Shown here: positions 17,659 through 27,141 of the stretch, piece by piece
Position numbering within the stretch: position 1 is the first letter of the stretch
Layout: every line of letters starts with the position of its first letter
Notes under the pieces: generated by a model
What the model was told of the DNA's origin: nothing
Databases searched by the model: none
Seen by the model: the letters and a program-made list of their open reading frames with translations, nothing else
Translations under genes and position numbers: made by a program
Origin: Oryzibacter oryziterrae
GTDB taxonomy: Bacteria; Pseudomonadota; Alphaproteobacteria; Rhizobiales; Pleomorphomonadaceae
DNA length: 64,000 nt
Direction: 5' to 3'
Assembly: GCF_021864535.1 (NCBI RefSeq)
Contig: NZ_JAKJIC010000017.1
Coordinates: 26,074 to 90,073 of the forward strand

Positions 17659-17685
17659 CCGATCAGGTTGTTTCAACCTGATCGG
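17659..17685. repeat. Rhizobial-type perfect palindrome
   Basis: CCGATCAGGTTG (17659-17670) and CAACCTGATCGG (17674-17685) form a 12 bp perfect stem with a TTT loop. It directly precedes the longer repeat at 17690-17817. Short palindromes of this kind are common between genes in Hyphomicrobiales. Confidence 0.75.
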
Positions 17686-17689
17686 CGGG

Positions 17690-17817
17690 TGCTCCAGTGG
17701 ACGAGGGTGGCAGCGAAGCTGCCGGGTGAGGGGGGCCAGCGCGACGTCAACCGCCGGCATCGACACCCCTCATCGGCCCTGCCGGGCACCTTCTCCCCCA
17801 CGGGGAGAAGGCAACGC
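17690..17817. repeat. REP-like intergenic element (about 130 bp family), copy A
   Basis: The element reads as GGTGGCAGCGAAGCTGCCGGGTGAGGGG, a variable centre, CCCCTCATCGGCCCTGCCGGGCACC and a CTTCTCCC..GGGGAGAAGG hairpin. The same order of blocks recurs at 28109-28241 and 52393-52531. It lies between the ribose-type binding-protein gene and the isomerase gene of one minus-strand operon, a position where REP-like stems often protect upstream mRNA. Confidence 0.75.
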
Positions 17818-17828
17818 GTGGCAACCCG

Positions 17829-18773
17829 TCAGAACGGCGAGTCGGGGAAGTAGAAGTCCTTGGCGTTTTCCGGCGTCACCAGCGTGGCGTCGAGCGTGTA
17901 GACGCCGCGCGCCGGCACGTGGTCGAACAGCGAAGCCGCGGTCATCTCGAGGGCGGTGCCCACCATCGCCGGCGGATAGAGCACGTCGACCGGGATCATC
18001 TTGTCGCCGTCCATGACCTTCTTGATCATGTCCTTGGAGCCGGCGCCGGCAATCACATACTGGATGTCGGTGCGCTTGGACTGTTCGATGGCCTGCAGCA
18101 CGCCGACGGCCATGTCGTCATCCTGGCACCAGACCACGTCGATCTTGGGATATTTGGTCAGGAAGTCCTGCATCACCTTGAAGGCGTCGTCGCGGTTCCA
18201 GTTGCCGAACTGGCGGTCAAGGATCTTGACGTTGGAGCCGGCGATGCCGCGGTCGAAGCCGTCCTGGCGCTGCTGGTCGATGGGGATCGGCATGCCGCGC
18301 ACCACCACTACTTCGGCGTCGGGCGAATGCTCCTTGATATACTGGCCGGCCACCTCGCCGAGCGCCGGATTGTTGCCGGCCACATAAAGGTCGCGCACGG
18401 TGTTGTCGTTCACGCTCGGGGCGCGGTCGACCAGCGCCACGAAAGTGCCGGCGGCCTTCACCTGCTTGATGGCGTTGACCAGCGGATCGGGATCGGTCGG
18501 CAGGATCACCAGCGCGTCGAGGCCCTGCACGGCCAGATCCTGGATGGCGTTGGCCTGGGCGGCGGCATCCGGCGACGTCTTGACGATGATCTTGGCGTCC
18601 GGATGGGCCTTCTGGATCTCGGCGGCGACGCGCTCGGCGTGATAGACCACGCCTGCGGTCCAGCCATGGTCGGCGGCGGGGATGGAAACGCCGATCACCT
18701 TGGTGTCGCCGGCAAAGGCGGTCGTCGACATGAGGAGGGCAAGGAGTGCCGCTCCGGTCAGCTTCTTCAGCAT
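17829..18773 (-). CDS. Ribose-type sugar ABC transporter substrate-binding protein
   Basis: 314 aa periplasmic binding protein of the RbsB family (pentose/inositol cluster). The ATG at 18773 gives a clear signal peptide (MLKKLTGAALLALLMSTTAFA) followed by GDTKVIGVSIPAADHGWTAG. That is the canonical first strand of the family with an aromatic ligand-stacking tryptophan. DALVILPTDPDPLVNAI, FVALVDRAP and DVVWCQDDDMAVGVLQA mark the hinge and ligand site. It precedes the metabolic pair in the operon, and the permease and ATPase lie upstream. Pentose, inositol and related ligands are all possible. Confidence 0.9.
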   Translation of the reverse strand: MLKKLTGAALLALLMSTTAFAGDTKVIGVSIPAADHGWTAGVVYHAERVAAEIQKAHPDAKIIVKTSPDAAAQANAIQDLAVQGLDALVILPTDPDPLVNAIKQVKAAGTFVALVDRAPSVNDNTVRDLYVAGNNPALGEVAGQYIKEHSPDAEVVVVRGMPIPIDQQRQDGFDRGIAGSNVKILDRQFGNWNRDDAFKVMQDFLTKYPKIDVVWCQDDDMAVGVLQAIEQSKRTDIQYVIAGAGSKDMIKKVMDGDKMIPVDVLYPPAMVGTALEMTAASLFDHVPARGVYTLDATLVTPENAKDFYFPDSPF

Positions 18774-18841
18774 GGTTCGCTCCCTATGTTGTTTTTCGCT
18801 TCGAGGCCCTTCAATTCCGGCCGCCTCCAAGCCGGATTTGC

Positions 18842-19870
18842 TCACGCCTTGCGTGTCAGCGAGCGCTGCACGAGCATGGCAATGATGATGATCGAGCCCT
18901 GGATGGTGCCGATCAGATATTCGCTGATGAAGTTGGACAGCAGCATGATGTTGCCGACCAGCTCGAGGATGAAGGCGCCGCAGATGGTGCCCCACACGCG
19001 CCCGGCGCCGCCCTTGAGCGCCGTGCCGCCGACCACCACGGCGGTGATCGCCTGCAGCTCCCACAGGATGCCGGTGGTGGCCGAAGTGGAGCCGAGGCGC
19101 GGCACGTAGAGCAGCACCGCCACGGCCACGCAGAGGCCCTGGATGACGAAGGCGATCACGCGCACCCGATCGACTGATATGCCCGAATAGCGCGCCACAT
19201 CGCGGTTGGAGCCGACGGCCACCACATGCCGGCCGTAGCGGGTGCGGTAGAGCACGAAGGCGGCGATGGCGGTGACCACCAGGATCACCACGATCGGGAT
19301 CGGCAGGCCGAGGAAGGAGCCGAAATAGGCCGGCGCATAGAGCGTCTGGATGTCGGAGGATTTCAGCGTGATGGCGCCGCCCTGCGACAGCCAGGTGGTG
19401 AGGCCGCGATAGATGCCCATGGTGCCGAGCGTGGCGATGAAGGGCTCGATCCGCCCCACCGTGGTTACCAGCCCGTTGAACAGGCCGCAGAGCGCGCCGA
19501 CCACCAGCGCGAAGGCGACGGCGGCCAGGAGGCGCAAGGTGGGGTCGGCGATCAGCGGATTGTTGAGGAACAGGATCATCAGCGAGGCGACGAAGGCCAG
19601 CATGGAGCCGACCGACAGGTCGAGGTCGCCCGAGGAGATGACGAAGGTGGCGCCGACGGCGATGATCGCCACGAAGGCGCTGCGCGTCGCCACATTGGCC
19701 AGATTGTTGAGGCCGATGAAGTTCTGGTTGACGAACATGCCGAGCAGCAGCAGCAGCGCCAGCGCCACGAAGGGCGCGATGGCCCGCATGTCCACGTCGA
19801 TGCCGATGCGCGTGCGGCCGGGCCGCTCGCCGGTTTTCCTTGCCTCTTGGGTCACGCCCAACCTCCCCAT
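18842..19870 (-). CDS. Ribose-type sugar ABC transporter permease
   Basis: 342 aa RbsC-type permease with 8-10 hydrophobic segments. The core includes NVATRSAFVAIIAVGATFVI, the conserved GDLDLSVGSMLAFVASL and GLFNGLVTTVGRIEPFIATLG. The C-terminal region carries ITAVVVGGTALKGGAGRVWGT, the family signature. The start at 19870 (MGRLGVTQEARK) has AGGAAAG just upstream; a GTG at 19855 with GGGGAGG at better spacing is equally possible. It lies between the ATPase and binding-protein genes. Confidence 0.9.
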   Translation of the reverse strand: MGRLGVTQEARKTGERPGRTRIGIDVDMRAIAPFVALALLLLLGMFVNQNFIGLNNLANVATRSAFVAIIAVGATFVISSGDLDLSVGSMLAFVASLMILFLNNPLIADPTLRLLAAVAFALVVGALCGLFNGLVTTVGRIEPFIATLGTMGIYRGLTTWLSQGGAITLKSSDIQTLYAPAYFGSFLGLPIPIVVILVVTAIAAFVLYRTRYGRHVVAVGSNRDVARYSGISVDRVRVIAFVIQGLCVAVAVLLYVPRLGSTSATTGILWELQAITAVVVGGTALKGGAGRVWGTICGAFILELVGNIMLLSNFISEYLIGTIQGSIIIIAMLVQRSLTRKA

Positions 19871-19926
19871 CTTTCCTGCGCGCTTCTCCTTGGGGCGGAA
19901 TCGGCCCCGGGGCGCGCCGGGTCCTG

Positions 19927-21450
19927 TCAGCTGGCCATTGTCTTGAGGCCGGCCGAATAGCGCATGATTTCCTGCTCGTTGATCTCCTCGCCCTCGAGCC
20001 AGCCGGTGATCACCCCCTCGCGCATCACGGCCACGCGGGTGCACATGCCGATGATCTCCTGCATCTCCGAGGAGACGATGACGATCGACTTGCCGTCGCG
20101 GGCGAGCGCGGCGATGAAATGGTAGATCTGCTGCTTGGTGCCCACATCGATGCCGCGCGTCGGCTCGTCGATGATGATGATGTCCGGCTCGGTCTCCATC
20201 ACCTTGGCCAGCATCAGCTTCTGCTGGTTGCCGCCGGACATGCGACCGGCCACCACGCGGGCGTCGCGCACGCGGATGTCGAAACGCCGCTGGGCGCGGG
20301 CCAGTGCCGCTGCCTCGCTGGCCTGGTCGAGATAGCCGTGCCGGCAATGGCGGGCGAGCGATTGCAGCGTGAGATTCACCGCCATGCGCGAGCCGAGCAG
20401 CAGGCCCTTGGCCTTGCGATCCTTGGTGAGATAGGCAAGCCCCGCCCGGTTGGCGGCGTGCACGTCATGGGGGGCGAGCACTTCGCCCTTGACGCGGACG
20501 GTGCCCGACAGGCGCGCCCGCAAGCCCGCCACGGCCTCCATCAGTTCGGTGCGGCCCGAGCCGATCAGGCCGGAAAAGCCGATGATCTCGCCCTTGCGCA
20601 CCTCGAAGGAAGCGTCGCGTACGAAGGGCGTCGAAATGCCTGTCGCCGACAGCACGATCTCCTCGTCCACGTCGGGCTCTTCCTTGGTGGGATAGAGGCT
20701 CGACAACTCGCGCCCCACCATCAGCTGGGCGATGGATTCGGCGTCGAGCTGCGACGTGGGGGCGGTCTTCACCCATTGGCCGTCGCGCAGCACGGTGACG
20801 CGGTCGGTATACTCCAGCACCTCGTTGAGCTTGTGCGAGACGAAGACGAAGCTGGTGCCGCGGTCGCGCAGGCGGCGCACCTGCTCGAACAGCACGCGCG
20901 ATTCCTCCTGGCTCAGCACGGCCGTCGGCTCATCCATGAAGATGACGCGTGCCTCCTTGGAGATGGCCTTGGCGATCTCCACCATCTGCTTGTCGGCGAC
21001 GGTGAGCGAGCCGATCAGCGCGTCCTCGTCGATGGAGGAACTGAGGCTGTCGAGCACCGCGCGCGTCTCGGCGCGCATGCGCTTGCGGTCGAGCACGCCG
21101 AAGCGGGTGATCTCGCGACCGAGAAACAGGCTTTCGCTGACCGTCAGATGGTCGGCGAGATTGAATTCCTGGTGGATGATGACGATGCCGAGCGCTTCCG
21201 CCGCGCCATTGGCGGGCAGGCGGATCGGCTTGCCGTCATAGAGGATTTCGCCGCTGTCGGGCTGTTCGAAGCCGGACATCACCTTGACGAAGGTGGATTT
21301 GCCCGCGCCATTCTCGCCGACCAGGGCGTGGATCTCGCCGGCGCGCAGGTCGAAGTTGACACTGAACAGCACCTGGACGCCGCTGAAAAACTTCGAGATG
21401 CGTCGCGCCACGAGGACATCGTCCTCGCTCACGATATTGAGCGAACTCAT
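19927..21450 (-). CDS. Ribose-type sugar ABC transporter ATPase (tandem nucleotide-binding domains)
   Basis: 507 aa RbsA-type ATPase with two fused nucleotide-binding domains. Domain 1 has Walker A GENGAGKST (about residue 46) and Walker B VIFMDEPTAVL. Its signature region is degenerate (VADKQMVEIAKAI), as is usual for RbsA. Domain 2 has the typical modified Walker A GLIGSGRTE and an intact MSGGNQQKLMLAKVM signature. It is the first gene of the minus-strand operon and divergent from the LacI regulator, with the doubled operator 38-74 bp upstream of its start. Confidence 0.92.
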   Translation of the reverse strand: MSSLNIVSEDDVLVARRISKFFSGVQVLFSVNFDLRAGEIHALVGENGAGKSTFVKVMSGFEQPDSGEILYDGKPIRLPANGAAEALGIVIIHQEFNLADHLTVSESLFLGREITRFGVLDRKRMRAETRAVLDSLSSSIDEDALIGSLTVADKQMVEIAKAISKEARVIFMDEPTAVLSQEESRVLFEQVRRLRDRGTSFVFVSHKLNEVLEYTDRVTVLRDGQWVKTAPTSQLDAESIAQLMVGRELSSLYPTKEEPDVDEEIVLSATGISTPFVRDASFEVRKGEIIGFSGLIGSGRTELMEAVAGLRARLSGTVRVKGEVLAPHDVHAANRAGLAYLTKDRKAKGLLLGSRMAVNLTLQSLARHCRHGYLDQASEAAALARAQRRFDIRVRDARVVAGRMSGGNQQKLMLAKVMETEPDIIIIDEPTRGIDVGTKQQIYHFIAALARDGKSIVIVSSEMQEIIGMCTRVAVMREGVITGWLEGEEINEQEIMRYSAGLKTMAS

Positions 21451-21487
21451 TGCATTCCCCCCGGCGGTCTCCCGTCCGCCAAGCCTT

Positions 21488-21524
21488 ATGTAAACCTTTA
21501 CATTGGCGATGTAAAGGTTTACAT
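21488..21524. promoter_or_regulatory. Doubled LacI-type operator
   Basis: ATGTAAACCTTTACAT (21488-21503) and its exact reverse complement ATGTAAAGGTTTACAT (21509-21524) are separated by TGGCG. Each half is itself a TGTAAA..TTTACA near-palindrome, the usual LacI-family operator style, so this looks like two adjacent dimer sites between the divergent transporter and LacI genes. It is the best operator in the window by symmetry. Confidence 0.8.
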
Positions 21525-21614
21525 TTGGGGAAATTGGTTTTCACGGCTCAAATGATTGATCGCAGCGTAAGTCTGTGTAGTGTCGCAGCAAAAGCGGTTC
21601 CGAGGCAGCTGAAC

Positions 21615-22634
21615 GTGTCCAATCCCAACTCTGCAACCATCGAAGACGTGGCGCGTCTGGCCGAAGTGTCGATCGCCACGGTCTCCAGGGCGATTCACAG
21701 CCCGGAGAAGGTTGCCAAGTCGACACGGCAGAAGGTCAACCAGGCCATCGCCATCACCGGCTACACCACCAATGCGCTGGCGCGGAACCTCCGGCTCGGC
21801 CGGTCCAACATGATCCTGGTGATCGCGCCCGACATCGGCGATCCCAATTTCTCGTCCATCCTGGTCGGGCTCGAGAACGAGGCGCGGGCGCGCGGCTATG
21901 GCATCCTGATCGGCCATACCCAGAACGACGCCCAGCTCGGCCTTGAATATCTGAAGTTCATCAATTCCAACCAGGCCGCCGGGCTGATCCTGTTCACCGG
22001 CGTGTTGCCCTATGGCCATCAGGACATGGTGGCCAACCTGCCGCCCTCCGTGGGCGTGTTCGAGCCGGTGTTCAACGGCGGCATCCCCTATGTGGGCGTC
22101 GACGACGTGGCCGGCGCGCGCAAGGCGGTCGACCTCCTGCTGTCGCAGGGCCATCGCCGCATCGCCTTCATCGGCGACGCACGCAATCGTCTGGCGAGCC
22201 GCCGCCGGCGTCAGGGCTACAGCGAGGGGATGGACGCGGCCGGCGTGCCCGAGAGCCAGCGCATCATTCTCGACGGCGACGGCACGGTGGAAAGCGGCCG
22301 GCTGGCGCTCGAACAGCTGTTCATGCGCGACACGCTGCCCACCGCCATGATGTGCGTGAACGATCTGACCGCCGTCGGCGTCATCACCGGCCTGTCGGCG
22401 CGCGGCTATTCCGTGCCGGCCGACTTCTCGGTCACCGGCTTCGACGACGTGCCGCAGGCCGGCTTCCTGTCGCCGCCGCTCACCACCATCCGCCAGCCGC
22501 GCTCGGCCATCGGCAAGAAGGCGATGACGCTGCTGTTCGATCTGCTCGCCAACACCGAGGGCGCCGAGACGGAGATCCTGCTGGTGCCCGATCTCGTGGT
22601 GCGCGAATCCGTCGGCCCGCCGCGGCCTCAGTAA
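21615..22634 (+). CDS. LacI-family transcriptional regulator of the ribose-type locus
   Basis: 339 aa repressor. I choose the GTG at 21615 because the family's N-terminus then follows directly (VSNPNSATIEDVARLAEV); an ATG at 21552 would add an atypical 21-residue leader. The helix-turn-helix IEDVARLAEVSIATVSRA and hinge ARNLRLGRS are intact. The effector domain contains VIAPDIGDPNFSSILVGLE and SVTGFDDVPQAGFLSPPLTT, which are standard LacI family segments. It is divergent from the RbsABC-type operon and almost certainly controls it through 21488-21524. Confidence 0.9.
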   Translation: MSNPNSATIEDVARLAEVSIATVSRAIHSPEKVAKSTRQKVNQAIAITGYTTNALARNLRLGRSNMILVIAPDIGDPNFSSILVGLENEARARGYGILIGHTQNDAQLGLEYLKFINSNQAAGLILFTGVLPYGHQDMVANLPPSVGVFEPVFNGGIPYVGVDDVAGARKAVDLLLSQGHRRIAFIGDARNRLASRRRRQGYSEGMDAAGVPESQRIILDGDGTVESGRLALEQLFMRDTLPTAMMCVNDLTAVGVITGLSARGYSVPADFSVTGFDDVPQAGFLSPPLTTIRQPRSAIGKKAMTLLFDLLANTEGAETEILLVPDLVVRESVGPPRPQ

Positions 22635-22691
22635 GGGCTGCGTCGGTGAAGGACTGGTGCTCTAACTATTGATTTTGGAACGACTTCTTGT

Positions 22692-22822
22692 CGATCAAAT
22701 GATTCCATTTGATCGGAAAACGCTAGAGCAATTCCAGCGAAAGTGGGAACCGGTTCGCGGGAATTACTCTAGCCCACGTTCCCAACCTCGTCCCCTCCCC
22801 CCTTGCGGGGGAGAGAGGGATC
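22692..22822. repeat. Cluster of three short palindromes downstream of LacI gene
   Basis: CGATCAAAT/ATTTGATCG (22692-22715), CTAGAGCAATTCC/GGAATTACTCTAG (22723-22735 and 22760-22772, one mismatch) and a CCCTCCCC..GGGGGAGAGAGGG stem (about 22794-22820) follow one another. The CTAGAGCAATTCC block belongs to a well-known class of palindromic repeats in Hyphomicrobiales. They lie between convergent genes and may end both transcripts. Confidence 0.7.
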
Positions 22823-22875
22823 CACAACGAGATGACCAGGGATGACCGATCACCCTGGACACGAAGCGTGTGACG

Positions 22876-24375
22876 TCACAGCTCCATGTCGGGATCGAGC
22901 GGGAAGATCGGCCGCTGCGCCTTCACATAGGGGCGCTTGGTTGCCTGTGGGGTTGCCAGCGCGCCGCTGTCGCAGACCACCACCAGATCGGCGATCGGCT
23001 CGAAGGCGGCGCGGAAATGCTGCATGGACTTCAGCGCCAGCACCCGGCGGGCCGAAGGCTCGATGCCGAAGGTGACGAGCTGCATCTGGTCGATGGCCTG
23101 CTCGGATTCCGTGGTCACCAGAATGTCGACGCCGCCGACGCGGAACACCGCCGTCGGCCCGAGGCAGCTTTCAAGGCCGTTGAGGATCGGGCCGTTGCCG
23201 ATATAGCGACCGTCGGACAGGCAGAGGATCTCGCCTTCGAGCTCCAGAGGTCCGCCGCCGAAGCTCGGATCCTGCTTGCCGCCGATGGCGAGGCGGACGC
23301 GGTCGCCAACCTTGTGGCGATGCAGTTCCGCGGCGGCTTCGGGGTCGATCATCGGCGCCACCACCGCATCCTCCACATCGGCCGCCAGCAGGGCGGCGGT
23401 GAGGGCGGTCGCGTCGCCATAGGCACCGGCACCGGGATTGTCGGCATAGTCGGCGATGATGAGCGGCCCGTTGACGGGCTTGTGCGCCTTGGCCAGCAGC
23501 GCCGCATCCTCGACGGAGAGGAACAGGTTCGCCTTGCTCTTGCGCCCCTGCCAGATGCGATCGGCAATGGCCTCGGTGATCTCGCCGGCCCGCGCGGCCG
23601 CGCCCTTGACCGCCTCGTCATAGGTGACGAGCACGGTGGGCCCGAGGATGCTGGTGTCGGCCTCGGCAAAGCCGGCGTTGATGGAAACGGCGAGAATGCC
23701 CGCCTCGTGCTCATGGGCGGCGGCCGCGTCATAGAGGGCTGCCGTCTGCGCCACGTCGGTGCGGCCGCTGTTGACCTCTTCCAGCATGGGCCGATGGGCG
23801 CGCACCGTGCGCGGCTTGACGGCGCCGGCCATGGCGGCGTCAAGCAGGCGGCCGGCGTGCTGGCCGGCAAGGCGCATGTCCACATGCGGATAGGTCTTGT
23901 AGGAGACGAAGATGTCGGCCAGCTCCACCATGGCGGGCGACACCATGGCATGCAGGTCGAGCGTCACGGCGATGGGAATGTCGCGGCCGATGGCGGCGCG
24001 CAGGCGGGCGAGCAGCTCGCCTTCGCCGTCATCGGTGAACTCGGGCACCATGGAGCCGTGCAGGCCGAGCAGGATGCCGTCATAGGGCCGTGCCCTGGCG
24101 GCGTCGATGATCCTGGCCGCGATATGGTCGAAGGCCTCGCGCGCCACCGGAGCGCCGGGATAGGCGTGGGCGGAGATGACGTGGTTCATCTCCCAGCCAT
24201 GCGTCCTCGCCGCGTCGAGGAAGCCGGCGACCTCCGTATTGCCGTGGCCGAGGGCGGCGATGGCCGCCTCGCCGTCGAGCAGCACCGCCGCCGCAAAGTC
24301 GCGCAGCGTGGTGCGACCGCGCTTGAAGGTGTTGCTCTCGTGGATGAATTCGGCGCTCAGCACGTGAAAGGACAT
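22876..24375 (-). CDS. M81-family metallopeptidase (MlrC/microcystinase C-like)
   Basis: 499 aa protein of the M81 family, whose founding member MlrC completes microcystin degradation; most relatives have unknown substrates. The start at 24375 gives MSFHVLSAEFIHESNTFKRG, the expected N-terminus with E-x-x-H-E-S-N-T-F. Conserved metal-site segments include DGILLGLHGSMV, IPIAVTLDLHAMVSP, YKTYPHVDM and IIADYADNPGAG. There is no signal peptide. It is the last gene of the peptide-importer operon. It may cleave imported peptides, or N-acyl or beta/gamma-linked amino acid conjugates; the latter is inference. Confidence 0.85.
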   Translation of the reverse strand: MSFHVLSAEFIHESNTFKRGRTTLRDFAAAVLLDGEAAIAALGHGNTEVAGFLDAARTHGWEMNHVISAHAYPGAPVAREAFDHIAARIIDAARARPYDGILLGLHGSMVPEFTDDGEGELLARLRAAIGRDIPIAVTLDLHAMVSPAMVELADIFVSYKTYPHVDMRLAGQHAGRLLDAAMAGAVKPRTVRAHRPMLEEVNSGRTDVAQTAALYDAAAAHEHEAGILAVSINAGFAEADTSILGPTVLVTYDEAVKGAAARAGEITEAIADRIWQGRKSKANLFLSVEDAALLAKAHKPVNGPLIIADYADNPGAGAYGDATALTAALLAADVEDAVVAPMIDPEAAAELHRHKVGDRVRLAIGGKQDPSFGGGPLELEGEILCLSDGRYIGNGPILNGLESCLGPTAVFRVGGVDILVTTESEQAIDQMQLVTFGIEPSARRVLALKSMQHFRAAFEPIADLVVVCDSGALATPQATKRPYVKAQRPIFPLDPDMEL

Positions 24376-24382
24376 GTGGACC

Positions 24383-25328
<946 letters not shown>

Positions 25329-25336
<8 letters not shown>

Positions 25337-26288
25337 GGGTGTCTCTCAAGCTGTGATGGCAGGCGTGGCTGTCGCGGCCGTCGGTGACAAGCGCCGGCAC
25401 CTGCGTGCGGCACAGGTCGGTGGCGCGCGGGCAGCGCGGATGGAAGCGGCAGCCGGAGGGATAGTCGGCGACGGCCGGCACCGCGCCGGGGATCCCGGTG
25501 AGCGCGCCGCGCGCCATGTCGGGCCGGGGGATGCAGTCGATCAGCGCCCGCGTATAGGGGTGGGCGGGATGGGCAAACAGCGCCCGCACGTCGCTCACCT
25601 CCGCGACCCGCCCGGCATAGAGCACGGCCACCCGGTCGCACAGCTGGGCGACGATGGACATGTCATGGGTGATCATCATCAGCGCGATGTGGCGGTTGCG
25701 CACCTCCTCGGCGAGCAGGTGGATGATCTGCGCCTGCACGGTGACGTCGAGCGCGGTGGTGGGCTCGTCGGCGACGATCAGGTCCGGTTCGCCGGCCAGC
25801 GCCATGGCGATGACGACGCGCTGCTTCATGCCGCCGGAGAGCTGGTGCGGATAGGCTTCCGCGATCGCCTCCGGCGCGGCAATGCGCATCTGGCGGAACA
25901 GCTCGACGGTCCTTGCCCGCGCCGCATGCGGCGGCAGGCCGAGATGCAGGCGCGACACCACGTCCACCTGCTCGCCGATGCGCTGCAGCGGATCGAGCGC
26001 CGTCATCGGGTTCTGGGTGATGAAGCCGATGCGCCGGCCGTTGTAGGCTCGCCGCTCCCGCGGGCTGAGTTTGGTAAGGTCGGTGCCCTCGAAGGAAATG
26101 CTGCCGGCCGAGACGCGGCCGCCGATCAGCGGCAGCAGGCCGGTGATCGCCAGCGCCGTCAGCGACTTGCCCGAGCCGCTCTCGCCGACGATGCCGACGA
26201 TCTCGCCCTTCCTGATGTCGAAGCGGATGCCTTCGAGCGGCATGGCGCCGCCGATGCTCACCGAAAGTGTGTCGACGCCGAGCAGCAT
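25329..26288 (-). CDS. Peptide ABC transporter ATPase (DppD/OppD type)
   Basis: 319 aa ATP-binding subunit paired with the next gene. It has Walker A GESGSGKSL, signature LSGGMKQRVVIAMAL, Walker B LIVADEPTTALDVT and MITHDMSIVAQL. The C-terminal oligopeptide motif YPSGCRFHPRCPRATDLC carries the four-cysteine cluster. Start and stop nearly abut the permease (1 bp gap) and overlap the partner ATPase. It energises import together with DppF at the inner membrane. Confidence 0.92.
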
Positions 26289-26289
26289 C

Positions 26290-27141
26290 TCAGGCCTTCC
26301 TTTCGCGCGAGCGCACGTCCATGGCGGCCACCAGCGCGTCGCCGAAGATGTTGATGGCGATCACGGTCAGCGCCACGGCAAGGCCGGGGAACAGGATGAT
26401 GCCCGGCGCGCGGAACAGCTGCGCCGTGCCCGACGACATCATGCCGCCCCAGCTCGGCGTCGGCGGCTGGGCGCCGAGGCCGAAGAAGCCCAGCGTCGCC
26501 TCGAGGATGATGGCGTCGCCGGTGGCGAGCATGGCCGTCACCAGCACCGGCGCCAGCGTGTTGGGGATGAGGTGGTGGGCGAGGATGAAGCTGTCGGAGG
26601 CGCCCAAGGAGCGGGCCGCCTCCACGAAGGTCTCCGAGCGCAGCGACATGATCTGCCCGCGGGCGAGGCGGGTGAACTGCGCCAGATAGGCGACGCCGAT
26701 GGCCAGCAGCGTGCCGGTGACGCCCGGGCCGATGATGGCGACGAGGATCAGCGCCAGCAGGATTTCCGGGAAGGACCAGGTGAGGTCTACCACCACGGTG
26801 ATCGCCCGGTCGACGCGGCCGCCGAAATAGCCGGCGATGGCGCCGAAGACCAGCCCGAGGCTGACCGACAGGCCGATGGCCACCACCGACACCGACAGCG
26901 AGGTGCGCGCGCCATACATGAGGCGGGTCATGAGATCGCGGCCGAACTCGTCGGTGCCGAGCCAGTGGCTGGCCGACGGCGGCTGGAAAGCTTGCGACAG
27001 CGTCTGCAGGTCATAGGCATAGGGCGTCAGCAACGGCGCGAACACGGCGGCGACGATCACGACGAGCAGCCAGGCGGCGGCCACCCGGCCCTTGAAGCTG
27101 CCGAGCGCGACTTTCAGAACGGACAGGCTGCGGTCGATCAT
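26290..27141 (-). CDS. Peptide ABC transporter permease (DppC/OppC type)
   Basis: 283 aa inner-membrane subunit. The N-terminal helix (VAAAWLLVVIVAAVFAPLL) is followed by the family motif HWLGTDEFGRDLMTRLMYGAR. The EAA loop near residue 195 reads EAARSLGASDSFILAHHLIP. The start overlaps the DppB-type stop by 4 bp (ATGA). Neighbours and motifs place it in a dipeptide/oligopeptide/nickel-family importer. Confidence 0.92.
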   Translation of the reverse strand: MIDRSLSVLKVALGSFKGRVAAAWLLVVIVAAVFAPLLTPYAYDLQTLSQAFQPPSASHWLGTDEFGRDLMTRLMYGARTSLSVSVVAIGLSVSLGLVFGAIAGYFGGRVDRAITVVVDLTWSFPEILLALILVAIIGPGVTGTLLAIGVAYLAQFTRLARGQIMSLRSETFVEAARSLGASDSFILAHHLIPNTLAPVLVTAMLATGDAIILEATLGFFGLGAQPPTPSWGGMMSSGTAQLFRAPGIILFPGLAVALTVIAINIFGDALVAAMDVRSRERKA

